In this document: positions 1 to 9,348 of the stretch, piece after piece
Numbering within the stretch: position 1 is the stretch's first letter
Layout: every line of letters starts with the position of its first letter
From: Haliscomenobacter sp.
GTDB taxonomy: Bacteria; Bacteroidota; Bacteroidia; Chitinophagales; Saprospiraceae
DNA: 64,000 bases
Direction of reading: 5' to 3'
Assembly: GCF_016718685.1 (NCBI RefSeq)
Contig: NZ_JADKCX010000017.1
Coordinates: forward strand, 1 to 64,000
Translations under genes and position numbers: made by a program
The notes under the pieces: generated by a model
Seen by the model: only the letters and a program-made list of their open reading frames with translations
Databases searched by the model: none
Told to the model about the DNA's origin: nothing

Positions 1-2141
1 TTTACCTCCGGCCTACTGTGCCACTCATGGAAAATACCAGCTTTGTCTCGATTCGCCCTAATCTCTTGTATTTTCTTAAGGTTTTTCTCCGCTAAGAACG
101 GCGAAGTTCTTTTGTGCAAACCTTCATCCGCCAGCTGAATACCCGTACTCAGGTGTTCCATTTTTTGCATCATTTCCACTGCCCAATTCCCGTATTGGGC
201 AGTATCCGCCGCATTTTTCCAGTTGGCATACAGCGCCAGGTAAATGTTGTCTTCGTTGGAGTACGCCATGTCGGATTGGATTGCTCCGGGGTACCAGTTC
301 AACCACAACATGTGCGAAGGCGCGGGTGGCAGGGTTTGTGCAATCTCCTTGAGGTAAGGCATCAAATCTTCAAGTGGAGCGTGGGTCCACATGTTGTCTA
401 CACCCCAGTGGCGATTTTCAGGGTAGTGGGTCATGACGTTGGTATACAAGAAGTTGATGCCAAAATTAAAGGGTGGTGTTTTAAACAAGGCTTTCTTTTT
501 GATCGGACTGTTTTGCATAAAAGCCTTGGCTTCTTCAAATTCATCCTTGGTATCGGCAAAAATGGGCGCAACAGCTTCAATCCCTGGCCCCAGCAGGTTC
601 ATCATGTTTTTGCTCATCAAGAGTTGAAACTCTACGGCTTGGGGTACGCTGGGGCCTACTTCATAAGCCCAATTGAAGACATCTTCCAAATGTTTGATGG
701 AAAATTGATGGGCAATCATGGCCTGGTATTTGGGCAGTGCAAACAACTTCAGGTGAAAGCGAACCACTACGCCAAAAAAACCTCCGCCGGAACCACGCGC
801 AGACCAATATAAATCCGCATTTTCGGTAGCGCTGGCATGGATGTATTCGCCATCGGCGGTGACCATGTCAATTCCGATTACACTTTCGCAGGCGATGCCA
901 GTTTTTCGGCCGTTCCACCCATAGCCACCTTGCAGCAAATAGCCACCAATACAAACGCCTTTGCAGTGCCCGGCTGGAAAAAACAGCTTTTGTTTGTACA
1001 ATTCCGACAACAAATGGCTGCCACCTACCCCAGGGCCTGCCGTTGCCGTCATTGCCTGGGCATTGATTTCATAACTGTTGAAATGTTTCATCATGATCAT
1101 GATGCTGTCCTCCCGCAAATGATTGGCACTCCAACTGTGTCCACCCGAACAAACGGTGACTTTTTTGCCTCGCGCTTTGGCGTATTTGAGGGTCGTAACG
1201 ATGTCGCGCACTGATTTTGCCTCAACAATTGTAGCTGGCCTTCTCCCGGGGTCAATTTTGTTGAACAAAGAACCCATCGCCGTAGCTTCGAAATCGCGAT
1301 CGCTGCGCTCAATGACCCGCCCTTCAACATGTAAAGTTTCGATTCCAACATGATACTGGGCATAAAGCTGGGGCAAAAAAGTGGCCAAATGGGTCATTTC
1401 CTCGGAGCAATGTTTCACCAAATCGGGAGCGAAGTTGGCTGGTAAAGTCCTCATTTTACGCATCAAACTGGACCCCAATTCAGCCACTGTACCCTCCTTC
1501 CGGAGCTGGATGTATTGACCACCCACCCAAAATCGCGAACGCATTTCGCTTCCTCCTTCTACTGCTCTGACTTGATGGACCAAATAGCCAAAATCAACAG
1601 GCAGTGATTGATGCCCGATTCGGGCACAGATGTACACGGCTTTGGAGGGATCATGGGTGGCTTCTTCACTAAAACCAAATGCGGTGGGCGATTTGAATTG
1701 AATGGAGCCTTGGGTATATTCTTTACCAATGTACTCGATGATGATGGAGTTGCGACCAATGTAGGCTACATCGTCTCTTTCATCTTCCCATTGGGCGCTT
1801 ACATGTGATGTTGGATGCCACAGTTTGTATCGGCTGTCTCTGCAACCATGCCAGGCAAACCACCAATCCCACATTTCGGGACTTACCCCGGGCATTTGGG
1901 TCAATATTGCCGCATGTAAAGCTCCATCGGATTCGATGCAATAGCCTGTCTCTAAATTGGTGTAACCTTCGTTTTGCAAGGCTGGTGCCGCTGAAAAAGG
2001 AGGTAAAGATCCTGCGGGAAACGGTGAATTTTCCAAAGCCAACTGCACATGTGCCGGAAGGGCTTGGATGGTATCTTCATAATACTTTGCGTACTCCGTT
2101 GAATGGTCATGCGGCTGATAGCCGAGGTATTTCTTTGCCAT
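1..2141 (-). CDS. DAPG-hydrolase-like domain fused to FAD-linked (BBE-type) oxidase, 3' end off window
   Basis: The frame is open from ATG at 2141 to the left edge (about 713 residues). Residues 1-265 resemble the 2,4-diacetylphloroglucinol hydrolase (PhlG) family: WWFAWHG near 93-99, RYKLWHP at 104-110, and likely metal ligands His113 and His244-x3-Glu248. From about residue 300 it is a PCMH/BBE flavoprotein with SGGHS (His335, the usual covalent FAD site) and GHC (Cys393, a possible second tether). The end (LKKIQEIRANRDKAGIFHEW) matches the BBE C-terminus, so only a few residues are missing. Inference: C-C cleavage and oxidation of an acylated phenolic or related compound by one polypeptide; the substrate is unknown. 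It lies 80 nt after the Crp-type gene on the same strand. Family recognition is good; the coupled function is a guess. Confidence 0.8.
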   Translation of the reverse strand, partial: MAKKYLGYQPHDHSTEYAKYYEDTIQALPAHVQLALENSPFPAGSLPPFSAAPALQNEGYTNLETGYCIESDGALHAAILTQMPGVSPEMWDWWFAWHGCRDSRYKLWHPTSHVSAQWEDERDDVAYIGRNSIIIEYIGKEYTQGSIQFKSPTAFGFSEEATHDPSKAVYICARIGHQSLPVDFGYLVHQVRAVEGGSEMRSRFWVGGQYIQLRKEGTVAELGSSLMRKMRTLPANFAPDLVKHCSEEMTHLATFLPQLYAQYHVGIETLHVEGRVIERSDRDFEATAMGSLFNKIDPGRRPATIVEAKSVRDIVTTLKYAKARGKKVTVCSGGHSWSANHLREDSIMIMMKHFNSYEINAQAMTATAGPGVGGSHLLSELYKQKLFFPAGHCKGVCIGGYLLQGGYGWNGRKTGIACESVIGIDMVTADGEYIHASATENADLYWSARGSGGGFFGVVVRFHLKLFALPKYQAMIAHQFSIKHLEDVFNWAYEVGPSVPQAVEFQLLMSKNMMNLLGPGIEAVAPIFADTKDEFEEAKAFMQNSPIKKKALFKTPPFNFGINFLYTNVMTHYPENRHWGVDNMWTHAPLEDLMPYLKEIAQTLPPAPSHMLWLNWYPGAIQSDMAYSNEDNIYLALYANWKNAADTAQYGNWAVEMMQKMEHLSTGIQLADEGLHKRTSPFLAEKNLKKIQEIRANRDKAGIFHEWHSRPEV

Positions 2142-2172
2142 TGTTTTCGATTTTCTAGGTGTGTAACAAAGG

Positions 2173-2180
2173 CAAAGGTA
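2173..2180 (-). promoter_or_regulatory. Bacteroidota -7 box (TACCTTTG) before the hydrolase/oxidase gene
   Basis: On the minus strand TACCTTTG matches TAnnTTTG and lies 31 nt before the start codon at 2141. No TTG was found at the usual 19-21 nt spacing, so the upstream half is weak or absent. It would give the fused enzyme its own promoter in addition to readthrough from the regulatory genes. Confidence 0.4.
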
Positions 2181-2220
2181 GCGGTGCTGGTATTTTTTCA
2201 CCTTGAACTAATTCAAGAAA

Positions 2221-2805
2221 TCAGATGCGGTGTTTTAATTTGCTCAACCATTCCGATGAAATGCCCATAAACTCTGCAATGTATTTGGCTGGCACTTTTT
2301 GAATAACGATGGGACATTCCGTGATCAAATAATGGTAAAGGCGCTCGGAAGAATAGGCAATGATTTTCATTTCAAAATCATTGATTTCCTGTAGTGCAGT
2401 GGTAACCTGAGTGTGATAAACCCTGAACAATTGCAAATCTTGAAAAATGGTCGCTTCTATGTCTTGTTTTTTAAATTCAATGACCTCGGCATTACTGATC
2501 GCACGAAGCTCACATTGTGTTTTTGTACCTGAGAAAAAACTATCCACACAAGTCATAAATGGATGGAAATCCCTGAAAAAGAAATTGATTGTTTTTTCGA
2601 TTTCTAATTCTTTATCGATAAAACGAGACACGAACCCGCCTTGTAAAACAACATAGATTTTGTCGCATACTTTATTGTGTTCCACCAGCTTCGTGAGGTT
2701 TTTTACTTTCATTATTTTGCCCAGACTGAGCATTTTTTCTACTTTTTCAAAAGGTATATTGGCTTCGTTTAATTGCTTGATGAGGTGGAGTGGGAGCATG
2801 AACAT
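2221..2805 (-). CDS. Crp/Fnr-family transcriptional regulator
   Basis: About 194 residues from ATG 2805; an upstream in-frame TTG at 2850 would overlap the preceding gene and is less likely. The N-terminal part has the cyclic-nucleotide-binding beta-roll pattern (KIYVVLQGGFVSRF). The C-terminus is a short helix-turn-helix (PAKYIAEFMGISSEWLSKLK), typical of small Bacteroidota Crp-like proteins. It follows the LytTR regulator by about 40 nt and precedes the hydrolase/oxidase gene by 80 nt, so it may control that enzyme. The effector is unknown. Confidence 0.8.
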   Translation of the reverse strand: MFMLPLHLIKQLNEANIPFEKVEKMLSLGKIMKVKNLTKLVEHNKVCDKIYVVLQGGFVSRFIDKELEIEKTINFFFRDFHPFMTCVDSFFSGTKTQCELRAISNAEVIEFKKQDIEATIFQDLQLFRVYHTQVTTALQEINDFEMKIIAYSSERLYHYLITECPIVIQKVPAKYIAEFMGISSEWLSKLKHRI

Positions 2806-2846
2806 GGTTTTAAGCGTACGTAAAAATAGATTGGCTTTTTTGAAAA

Positions 2847-3560
2847 TCAACCCCGCCCCTCCATCAGCTCCACAAACGCCTCCTTATACATCCGCCCAAT
2901 CGGCAACTCCATCTTCTGAATCTCCACATCGTGCGCGGTATATGCCTCGATTTTGTCAATGGCCACCACAAAAGACTTGTGGATGCGCACAAAACGTTCG
3001 GCGGGCAATTCGTTGAAAAAATTCCCGATGGAGGTTTTGGTCATGATTTTTTGATCCTTGAGTACAATTTTGACGTAGTCCTTCACACCCTCCACGTATA
3101 AAATGTCATTCAGCGCAATTTTGAGGGTTTTGCGATCGGCTTTGACCAGCAAAAAAGCATGGTCATTCACAGGCAGAACTGGAGCAACTTCCGGCGTATG
3201 GGCCAATTTTTGCTCCAAAAACTTGTCAATCGCTTTGATGAAACGTTTGAAAGGAATGGGTTTTACCAAATAATCCAACACATTCAATTCAAAACCTTCC
3301 ACGGCGTATTCCCGGTAGGCTGTGGTGATGATGATGGCGGGTTTGTTTTGGATGGATTCAATCAGTTCCAGCCCGGTGATTTCTGGCATTTGGATGTCGA
3401 GAAAGATCAAATCAGGTTGGAGGATTTTGATTTGGCCCAATGCTTCAAGCGGCTCGGTGGATTTGCCACACACCTCAAACTGTGTAAACTTGGCCAGGTG
3501 TTGCTCAATCACGTTCAAAGCCAGGGGCTCGTCGTCCACGATGTAACATTTGAACTTCAT
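2847..3560 (-). CDS. LytTR-family response regulator
   Basis: This 237-residue protein has an N-terminal receiver domain (CYIVDDEPLAL, phospho-acceptor Asp in LIFLDIQMP, conserved Lys in DYLVKPIPF) and a C-terminal LytTR DNA-binding domain (ILYVEGVKDYVKI, ERFVRIHKSFVVA, LPIGRMYKEAF). It lies 69 nt after the histidine kinase gene on the same strand and is its likely partner. LytTR regulators in Bacteroidota commonly pair with LytS-type kinases. The target genes are not shown by sequence; the co-directional Crp regulator and fused enzyme downstream are candidates. Confidence 0.93.
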   Translation of the reverse strand: MKFKCYIVDDEPLALNVIEQHLAKFTQFEVCGKSTEPLEALGQIKILQPDLIFLDIQMPEITGLELIESIQNKPAIIITTAYREYAVEGFELNVLDYLVKPIPFKRFIKAIDKFLEQKLAHTPEVAPVLPVNDHAFLLVKADRKTLKIALNDILYVEGVKDYVKIVLKDQKIMTKTSIGNFFNELPAERFVRIHKSFVVAIDKIEAYTAHDVEIQKMELPIGRMYKEAFVELMEGRG

Positions 3561-3629
3561 CCGCCTTAAAATTTGATAGCCACGGCGGAGACGGGGGGAT
3601 CTTGGCGAGAAAAAATCGCAGCGCGTCGT

Positions 3630-4628
3630 TCATAAAGCAATAGTCAATTCGACACCATACTGTTCCTCGGTATTGCTGATCAAGAGTTGATGCCGCCCGG
3701 GATAAAGCAAGTTAAGCCTTTTTTGGATGTTTTGTAGCCCCAGTCCACCGCTGGCATGTTGCGGAGCTTTGCCCTTTTTTTTGCTGTTGCTCATCTTGAA
3801 CAGCAATTGCTGGTGGTCGGAGTGCAGGTAAATGTCTACCTGAAAAACGCCGTTCTGACCCACGCCCCCGTGTTTGAAGCAGTTTTCAGCAAAAGGCAGC
3901 AGGATGAGTGGCGTTACATGGATGGCATCGTTTTGCACCTCAATGTCGGAGCTGATTTGCAACTTTTCACCGTAGCGCAATTGCTCCAGGCCCAGGTAGT
4001 TTTCCAATAGTTGTACCTCTTTGGCCAGTGGAACGGAGTCCAGACTGGCACGGTACACCAGATAATCCAGCAATTCAGTGAGCTTCAAAATACTGTCGGC
4101 AGTCAGGTCTGATTTGGACAGGGCCAGGCTGTAAATGTTGTTGAGGGAATTGAACAAAAAATGGGGATGCAATTGTCCTTTGAGCAATTTGATTTCGGCT
4201 TCAACTCGGGCTTTGATCAGTTCTTCATTCAGTTTTTGTTTGCGCCGGTAATCGCCAATGATGTAAATACACACTGCCAGGGCGATGATGGAATAATCCC
4301 GGATGATGTTTTTGAGCATCTTGTTGACCGGGACCGGGTAGTATTGATCGGAGCGCAAGAAATTGACCAGTTCTTGCCATCTGATCCGCGAGTAAAAAAC
4401 AAAAACGGCCACGACCAAAGCCCATAGCAGAAACCAAAACCATTTATTGGGCACGAGGTAGCGGGGCACCACAAACAGCGCCAGGAAATAAGTTGCCGCC
4501 ATCAGCATGGGTAAGGACAACAGTGTGGCCCATAAAAAGTGCGCGTTTTCTCCCGGGTACATGTGCACCAGATTGGCAAAATATTCAGATACGATGTACA
4601 ACACCCAGAACAGGACGTGGGTAAGCAC
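3630..4628 (-). CDS. LytS-type sensor histidine kinase
   Basis: About 332 residues with four predicted membrane helices in the first 140 residues, then a His_kinase domain. The phosphoacceptor box is QLHPHFLFNSLNNI, and the HATPase has an N-box near PFAENCFKHGG and a G-box near GGLGLQNIQKRL. The start is GTG at 4628. The frame stays open upstream to a TAA near 4695 with no ATG, so the N-terminus may be slightly longer or altered by a base error. It forms a two-component pair with the LytTR regulator downstream. The signal is unknown, as there is no extracellular sensor domain of note. Confidence 0.9.
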   Translation of the reverse strand: MLTHVLFWVLYIVSEYFANLVHMYPGENAHFLWATLLSLPMLMAATYFLALFVVPRYLVPNKWFWFLLWALVVAVFVFYSRIRWQELVNFLRSDQYYPVPVNKMLKNIIRDYSIIALAVCIYIIGDYRRKQKLNEELIKARVEAEIKLLKGQLHPHFLFNSLNNIYSLALSKSDLTADSILKLTELLDYLVYRASLDSVPLAKEVQLLENYLGLEQLRYGEKLQISSDIEVQNDAIHVTPLILLPFAENCFKHGGVGQNGVFQVDIYLHSDHQQLLFKMSNSKKKGKAPQHASGGLGLQNIQKRLNLLYPGRHQLLISNTEEQYGVELTIAL

Positions 4629-4871
4629 CTGTGGGTAATGGCTCCGCCAGTTGGCTTTTTGGATGGGTAGTGTAGTTTCGATGGCCTTGAATTTTTATGT
4701 TCAAAATAAACCCAATTGCTCAGCATCTCTGCTACATAGTAGAGCAACAACCTATTTCGGTAGCGCAACGACCAAACTGTGGCCTGATCTGAAAATACCC
4801 CTTTAAAGAGCTGTTGCTATCCTCAATTGCTGAGTTGGTCTTCTTCTTCATCTGGGCTTTGCAAAGAGAGG

Positions 4872-4879
4872 TAAGTTTG
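4872..4879 (+). promoter_or_regulatory. Bacteroidota -7 box (TAAGTTTG)
   Basis: TAAGTTTG is an exact TAnnTTTG match, 31 nt before the ATG at 4911, in the 282-nt gap between the divergent kinase gene and the small secreted protein. No clear -33 TTG lies at the standard spacing. Confidence 0.45.
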
Positions 4880-4910
4880 GATTAAAATTAATTCACTAAA
4901 ACGCAAAGTC

Positions 4911-5336
4911 ATGAAAAACAACATCAAAAATCTATTGCTTGCCGCATTTATCATTCTGGGGATGTGTTCTTTTGTAACTGCGCCCAATCCTGAAGCGGCG
5001 GCTGAACTGCCCGGTGGCGCTTTCCTAACCATCGCAGGCAAATTCGGAGGCGATATCAGCAAAAAGGAAATTTTTAAAAACCAGGAACTAGGCGTGGATG
5101 GCTGTGCAGTAGGCTCCCGCATTTTTACCTATACCATCGACCTGAACAAAGGTGGAACCATCAGTACCTTCAAGGCGGAGTCAAATGTACTGACCAAAGA
5201 AATGCTGGCCAAAATGAAGGAGTTGAACACGGGCGATTCTTTTGAATTCAAAAAAATAAAGGCCTATTTACCCAACGGAAAAGACATGGTGGATGTCCAC
5301 AGCAAGAAGTTTGTGGTGGTGGTGGATCCAGTGTAG
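4911..5336 (+). CDS. Small secreted protein of unknown function
   Basis: This 141-residue protein begins with a signal-peptide-like stretch (KNLLLAAFIILGMCSFVTA). The mature part is a single beta-rich domain (GGAFLTIAGKFGGDI, VGSRIFTYTIDLNKGG, FEFKKIKAYLPNGK). It faintly recalls the beta-sandwich repeats of GldM C-terminal domains, but I do not recognise a family with confidence. It has its own promoter-like box, is convergent with the acyltransferase/ABC1 gene, and ends exactly where a large palindrome starts. Confidence 0.7.
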   Translation: MKNNIKNLLLAAFIILGMCSFVTAPNPEAAAELPGGAFLTIAGKFGGDISKKEIFKNQELGVDGCAVGSRIFTYTIDLNKGGTISTFKAESNVLTKEMLAKMKELNTGDSFEFKKIKAYLPNGKDMVDVHSKKFVVVVDPV

Positions 5337-5436
5337 TGAATGACGAATGAGAGAATAACGAGTGACGAATACCCTGTTACTTCGGCATCGCTCAGTGAAT
5401 ATTCGTCACTCGTCAATTGCCCATTCGTCAGTTAAC
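5336..5436. repeat. Composite palindrome A between two convergent stop codons
   Basis: Arms of about 36 nt (5336-5371 and 5400-5436) are inverted copies with few mismatches; the inner 14 bp (ACGAGTGACGAATA and its complement) match perfectly. The arms repeat words such as TGACGAATGA. The 28-nt centre carries TTCGGCATCGCTCAGTGAA, related to the centre of palindrome F. The element fills the whole gap between the stop of the secreted-protein gene and the stop of the acyltransferase/ABC1 gene, so it may act as a two-way terminator. Confidence 0.8.
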
Positions 5437-5437
5437 A

Positions 5438-8182
5438 CTAGCCCATATCCTTAAAAATCCGCCCGCCTCTTCGCCAGGCCCGTACAAACAAGAACCCAAA
5501 TAACCCCGCCGCACCATAAGCATATTGCGCCGAACGCGGCTCCCCAATCCGCAAAAACCACTGCGCCAATACCACCGCTGCCAAACCCAGCAGCGCCATC
5601 AACCACTGCCGTGCTGCCAAATACAACAACCTTGCCCCATCCCGAATATCCGGCGTGCGCACTTCCAGTTGGCCTTTGTTGGCCTTTTGTAGCGTTTTGA
5701 GCAAGTCATCGGGGAGTGCGAGCAGATTGACCAGGGTGCCTTGAACCAGATTGCGTACAAAACCCAGCCAGCCGCCTTGCTGGTTTTGTACCAACTCCTG
5801 CGCGTAAGGCCGCACTACTTCCAGCGGATTGAGCGTAGAGTCGAGGGTGTTGCACAAACCCAGCAAGAGGGTCAGCGCCCGATTGAGCAGCACCCAATCC
5901 TTCGGCACCAGCACCGTGCCCGTGATGCCGCTGATGCCAATTTCCTGAATCAGGGACACCATGCTGTTGTTGAAAGGATTGACCTCGATGTCTTTAAAAT
6001 TCAGTCCTTCCAGCTTGACTTCGTGTTGCAGGAAGTTGCGCATGGCGCTGATCATCTTTTCAGCCATTTGTTCGGCTTCGCGGCCTTCGGCCAAAAAGCC
6101 CATCAGGCGCACCGCTTCGACGATGCCCTGCGTATCGTTTTTGACCGCCGATTCGATCAATTTGGGAATACCCTCCTTGAGCGCAGGGCTGAGTTGCCCG
6201 GTGGCCCCAAAATCGAGCAGCACCAATGTGCCGTTGGATTGTACGAGGATATTGCCCGGGTGGGGATCGGCGTGGTAAAAACCGTCCTTGAGCACCATCT
6301 TGCTATACGCCCGCAACAAGGTGCTGGCCAGTGCCCTGCGATCCAGCCCCCAGGCGTCAATTTGCTCCAGATTCGAGATTTTAACCCCATCGTGCCAGGT
6401 GCTGGTCATTACGCGGGTAGCCGAGTAGGCGGGATGGATTGCGGGGATTTCCAAACCCGCTTCGTCTTGCAAGTTGACCCGGATTTTTTCCATCGCCGCC
6501 GCCTCTTTTACAAAATCCAGCTCTTCTTCAATCATCAACTTGACCTGGGTGTACACATAGTCCATGCCCTTGATGTTGTAAAACCAGGCGCTCACCTGGA
6601 TCAAACGGCGGATGATCTCCAAGTCGATGCGGGCAGTGGCCTCAATGCCCATGTGTTGCACCTTGACGACTACCTCGGTGCCGTCTTTGAGCTGGGCGCG
6701 GTGCGCCTGCCCGATGGAGGCTGCGGCCAGGGGCTCCTGATCAAAGCGGGCAAACAAATCCTCCGGGGCCTGGCCCAATTCGCTCACAATGCGCTCGCGC
6801 ACCTGCGCATAGGGGCGTGCCGGGATTTTGTCCTGCAACTCCTCCAGGGGCTTTTGAAAGGTTTCTGGCAAAAAATTGCTGAGGATCGACAACATCTGTC
6901 CGATCTTGATGAACAGGCCATCCAGCTCTAAAATGGCGCGTTTGACCCGCTCGGCGTTGCGCACGTGTAATCTCTCGATGCGCAGATCGTAATAGCGCTG
7001 CCCAAAGATGCGCTTACCCAGGAACAAAACCCCAAATACCAAGCGCGTCACTTTCCAGCGTTTGATCAAAAACTCATACAGCACCCAACACAATCCAAAA
7101 GTCCCTACCGCCAACCCCAAAAACTTCAATTCCGGCGACCATAACCAATTGGTCATGGGATAAGCAAGGCTGATGATCACACTTTGGTGCAAGATGTAAA
7201 AAGGATAAACAGCCCGGTTGGCATAGCTCAACACCTTACTTGGGCGATTCAGGTAATGGTTCGCAAAACCAAAAATAGCCACCAGAGCACTCCAGCTATA
7301 GGAGGTGTTTAAAAACTCATACAAGGCTTCCAACCTTGCGGTCCATTTTACCTCCGGGAACCAAAAGCCAAAAGTTAGTACCAATCCCAAGCCAATCGCC
7401 GCCACTAAGGCCCCAACTCGCCAATGGGTCATCACTTTCCGGAAACCATCCTGTGTACCCAGCACAAAACCCAGGATAAAAAGCGAAAAGGAATGAAAAT
7501 GGTTCTCCCAATCCCAAATCAAGTTATGCGTAGTCGGAAAGTCGATCACAAAATTGGCCGCCCAATGCCAGAGCACTACAGGAAAGAACAACCAAAGTGG
7601 ATGTTGGGCTTTTTCTGCCAAATACGCCGTTAGTTTTTGGCCTCCTGCACTGCGCAGCCAACCCCAAAGCGGAATCCCGATTAAACTATACACCAAAATA
7701 TACGGCAAGTACCACAAATGGTGCCAACTGAAATTTCCCTCCGGATAAGGTTGGAATTGAAAAACCGTAGCCCAAAATTCCAGATAATTGAAAGTCTCGC
7801 CTTGAGTCAATCGTTCAAAATAAATCTGTGGCGGCACCACGACCAACATGCCAAACAGCAAGGGAATGCCCAAGCGCTTCAATCGATCCAGAGCAAAGGC
7901 TCCCGAACTGCGCTTGCGCAGCAAAAATTGAATACTCATGCCCGAAATCAAAAACAACAATGGCATCCGCCAACGATTGAGCCACAGCATCGGGAGTTCC
8001 ATCCATTCAGCCAGTACATTGTTTTTGATGTGCCAATCCCAGGACACAAAAAACATCCCGGTATGGTACAAAATCAATAAGGTGAAGGCGATTACGCGCA
8101 GCCAGTCCAGGTCGTAACGGCGGGTACTCGGGGTGCTGCCGCTTGGTGCTTGGGTGGGTGTTTCCAAAATTTGTTGGTGCAT
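5438..8182 (-). CDS. Acyltransferase-3 membrane protein fused to ABC1/UbiB-family kinase
   Basis: 914 residues from ATG 8182 (MHQQILE); an upstream ATG at 8230 lies inside the AraC gene. Residues 1-390 are an acyltransferase_3 domain: LDWLRVIAFTLLILYHTGMF, WHHLWYLPYILVYSL, and about ten membrane helices ending near FLIKRWKV. From about 425 it is an ABC1/UbiB atypical kinase: KIGQ motif (FIKIGQML), Ala-rich loop AAASIGQAH, Lys in VVVKVQ, HADPHPGN near 635 and DFG near 655, then two C-terminal membrane helices. ABC1 proteins help isoprenoid-quinone lipid metabolism; acyltransferase_3 proteins modify glycans or lipids. The joint is in frame with no stop. I know of no standard architecture like this; an assembly join is possible. 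Confidence 0.82.
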   Translation of the reverse strand: MHQQILETPTQAPSGSTPSTRRYDLDWLRVIAFTLLILYHTGMFFVSWDWHIKNNVLAEWMELPMLWLNRWRMPLLFLISGMSIQFLLRKRSSGAFALDRLKRLGIPLLFGMLVVVPPQIYFERLTQGETFNYLEFWATVFQFQPYPEGNFSWHHLWYLPYILVYSLIGIPLWGWLRSAGGQKLTAYLAEKAQHPLWLFFPVVLWHWAANFVIDFPTTHNLIWDWENHFHSFSLFILGFVLGTQDGFRKVMTHWRVGALVAAIGLGLVLTFGFWFPEVKWTARLEALYEFLNTSYSWSALVAIFGFANHYLNRPSKVLSYANRAVYPFYILHQSVIISLAYPMTNWLWSPELKFLGLAVGTFGLCWVLYEFLIKRWKVTRLVFGVLFLGKRIFGQRYYDLRIERLHVRNAERVKRAILELDGLFIKIGQMLSILSNFLPETFQKPLEELQDKIPARPYAQVRERIVSELGQAPEDLFARFDQEPLAAASIGQAHRAQLKDGTEVVVKVQHMGIEATARIDLEIIRRLIQVSAWFYNIKGMDYVYTQVKLMIEEELDFVKEAAAMEKIRVNLQDEAGLEIPAIHPAYSATRVMTSTWHDGVKISNLEQIDAWGLDRRALASTLLRAYSKMVLKDGFYHADPHPGNILVQSNGTLVLLDFGATGQLSPALKEGIPKLIESAVKNDTQGIVEAVRLMGFLAEGREAEQMAEKMISAMRNFLQHEVKLEGLNFKDIEVNPFNNSMVSLIQEIGISGITGTVLVPKDWVLLNRALTLLLGLCNTLDSTLNPLEVVRPYAQELVQNQQGGWLGFVRNLVQGTLVNLLALPDDLLKTLQKANKGQLEVRTPDIRDGARLLYLAARQWLMALLGLAAVVLAQWFLRIGEPRSAQYAYGAAGLFGFLFVRAWRRGGRIFKDMG

Positions 8183-9348
8183 GTTCTTTTTTTCTGCAAA
8201 CCTCGCTGAAACCTGGGCAAAGTAGTGCATGTGCTCGTTGGCGAGATAAAAGCCGCATTAAATGCCGATTTTGACAAATAGCCCACCCGCTCGGCAATGT
8301 CTTCGATGGTCAATTCGCGGGTATCCGGGTGGCGCAACAAAGCCTGGGCTTCGACAATACGGTACTGCGCCGTCAATTCAAAAAAACTGAGCCCCAAATT
8401 CTCGTTGAGGGTTTGAGTCAGGTGATGCGGCTGAATTTTTAACAACTTGGCCAAACTTTGCAAAGAGAAGCCCGGTTGTAAGTAAGGCTTTTGTTCCTCC
8501 ATCAACGTCCGCAACCGTTGGGCAATGTCTGTCTTGTCATGGTCTTGCAGGGAAGAACGATGGTAACGGCCTTTTTCAGGTTGCAATTGATCGAACAGTG
8601 CCGTTCGGCGCAACATGGTTCCCATAATCAGGTACATGCTCAGGGAAATAAAACTGGCGATGATGTGATCGCCACGGTCGTCATCGTTGTACAATTTGGT
8701 CAAAACAACACCACCAGAATCACGACACTGATCAACACAATTCCTCTCGACCAGCTCAAGCGAGAATTGCTGGTCGCCCAAAATGAAAGTTGAGCTTTGC
8801 GAAAGGCCTGCACCAGCACCCATGCTGACAACCCAACATAAACTGCCCCCTGAATGATCATGCTTTCATCTAGCCATTCTTGCAAAATAAATCGCCACCT
8901 CATCCCAGTATAGTCGAGAGCTAGTTCAGCCAATTCTGGATGCCAGGCATCAATGTTGCTGTTGTATTTGTAGGGGAATAGGCAAGGAGTACAGGGCAAA
9001 GCAGGAATACAAAAAATAGATCCCCGCTGGGGCAAAGTGCAGCCAGGTGAAGCGTCCACTTTTTTCGCCCAAATAGGCCTGTAAGGCCAGGTAAAGTGCG
9101 GGTGCAAAAACAAAATTGCCAGGTTCGGAAAAATCAACCAGCCACAAGGTCTGGAACATCAAATTGGAATAGCCCAACCATACGTCAAATACCAAAATAC
9201 TCATGACCAATAGCGTCAGGCCAAAATACCGATTGGCAGTCTCCTTTTGCCGCAAAAAGAAATAAGAAAGAAACAGCCCTTGGGCAATCCCCAGCAAGAT
9301 AAATAGCACAAAAAGATCGGCGCGGAACGGTGGAAAACTGTTGGGCAT
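8092..9348 (-). CDS. Membrane-anchored AraC-type regulator, reading frame interrupted
   Basis: One gene read in three frames: 9348 to about 8975 (membrane helices, FRADLFVLFILLGIAQGLFL), about 8975 to 8705 (WRFILQEWLDES and two more helices), and about 8705 to its end. The last part holds the AraC helix-turn-helix pair (FSLQSLAKLLKIQPHHLTQT, LTIEDIAERVGYLSKSAFN). The layout of seven or so membrane helices plus AraC domain is a common Bacteroidota form. The third frame runs to 8092, past the start of the acyltransferase/ABC1 gene, so the true stop is probably near 8180-8230 after another shift. The breaks lie near short G/C runs and look like base errors, though a pseudogene is possible. Confidence 0.75.

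Noticed and set aside
5741..6931. 396-codon plus-strand frame
   Set aside because: Antisense to the ABC1 domain with HADPHPGN and DFG; no domain or signal sequence of its own.
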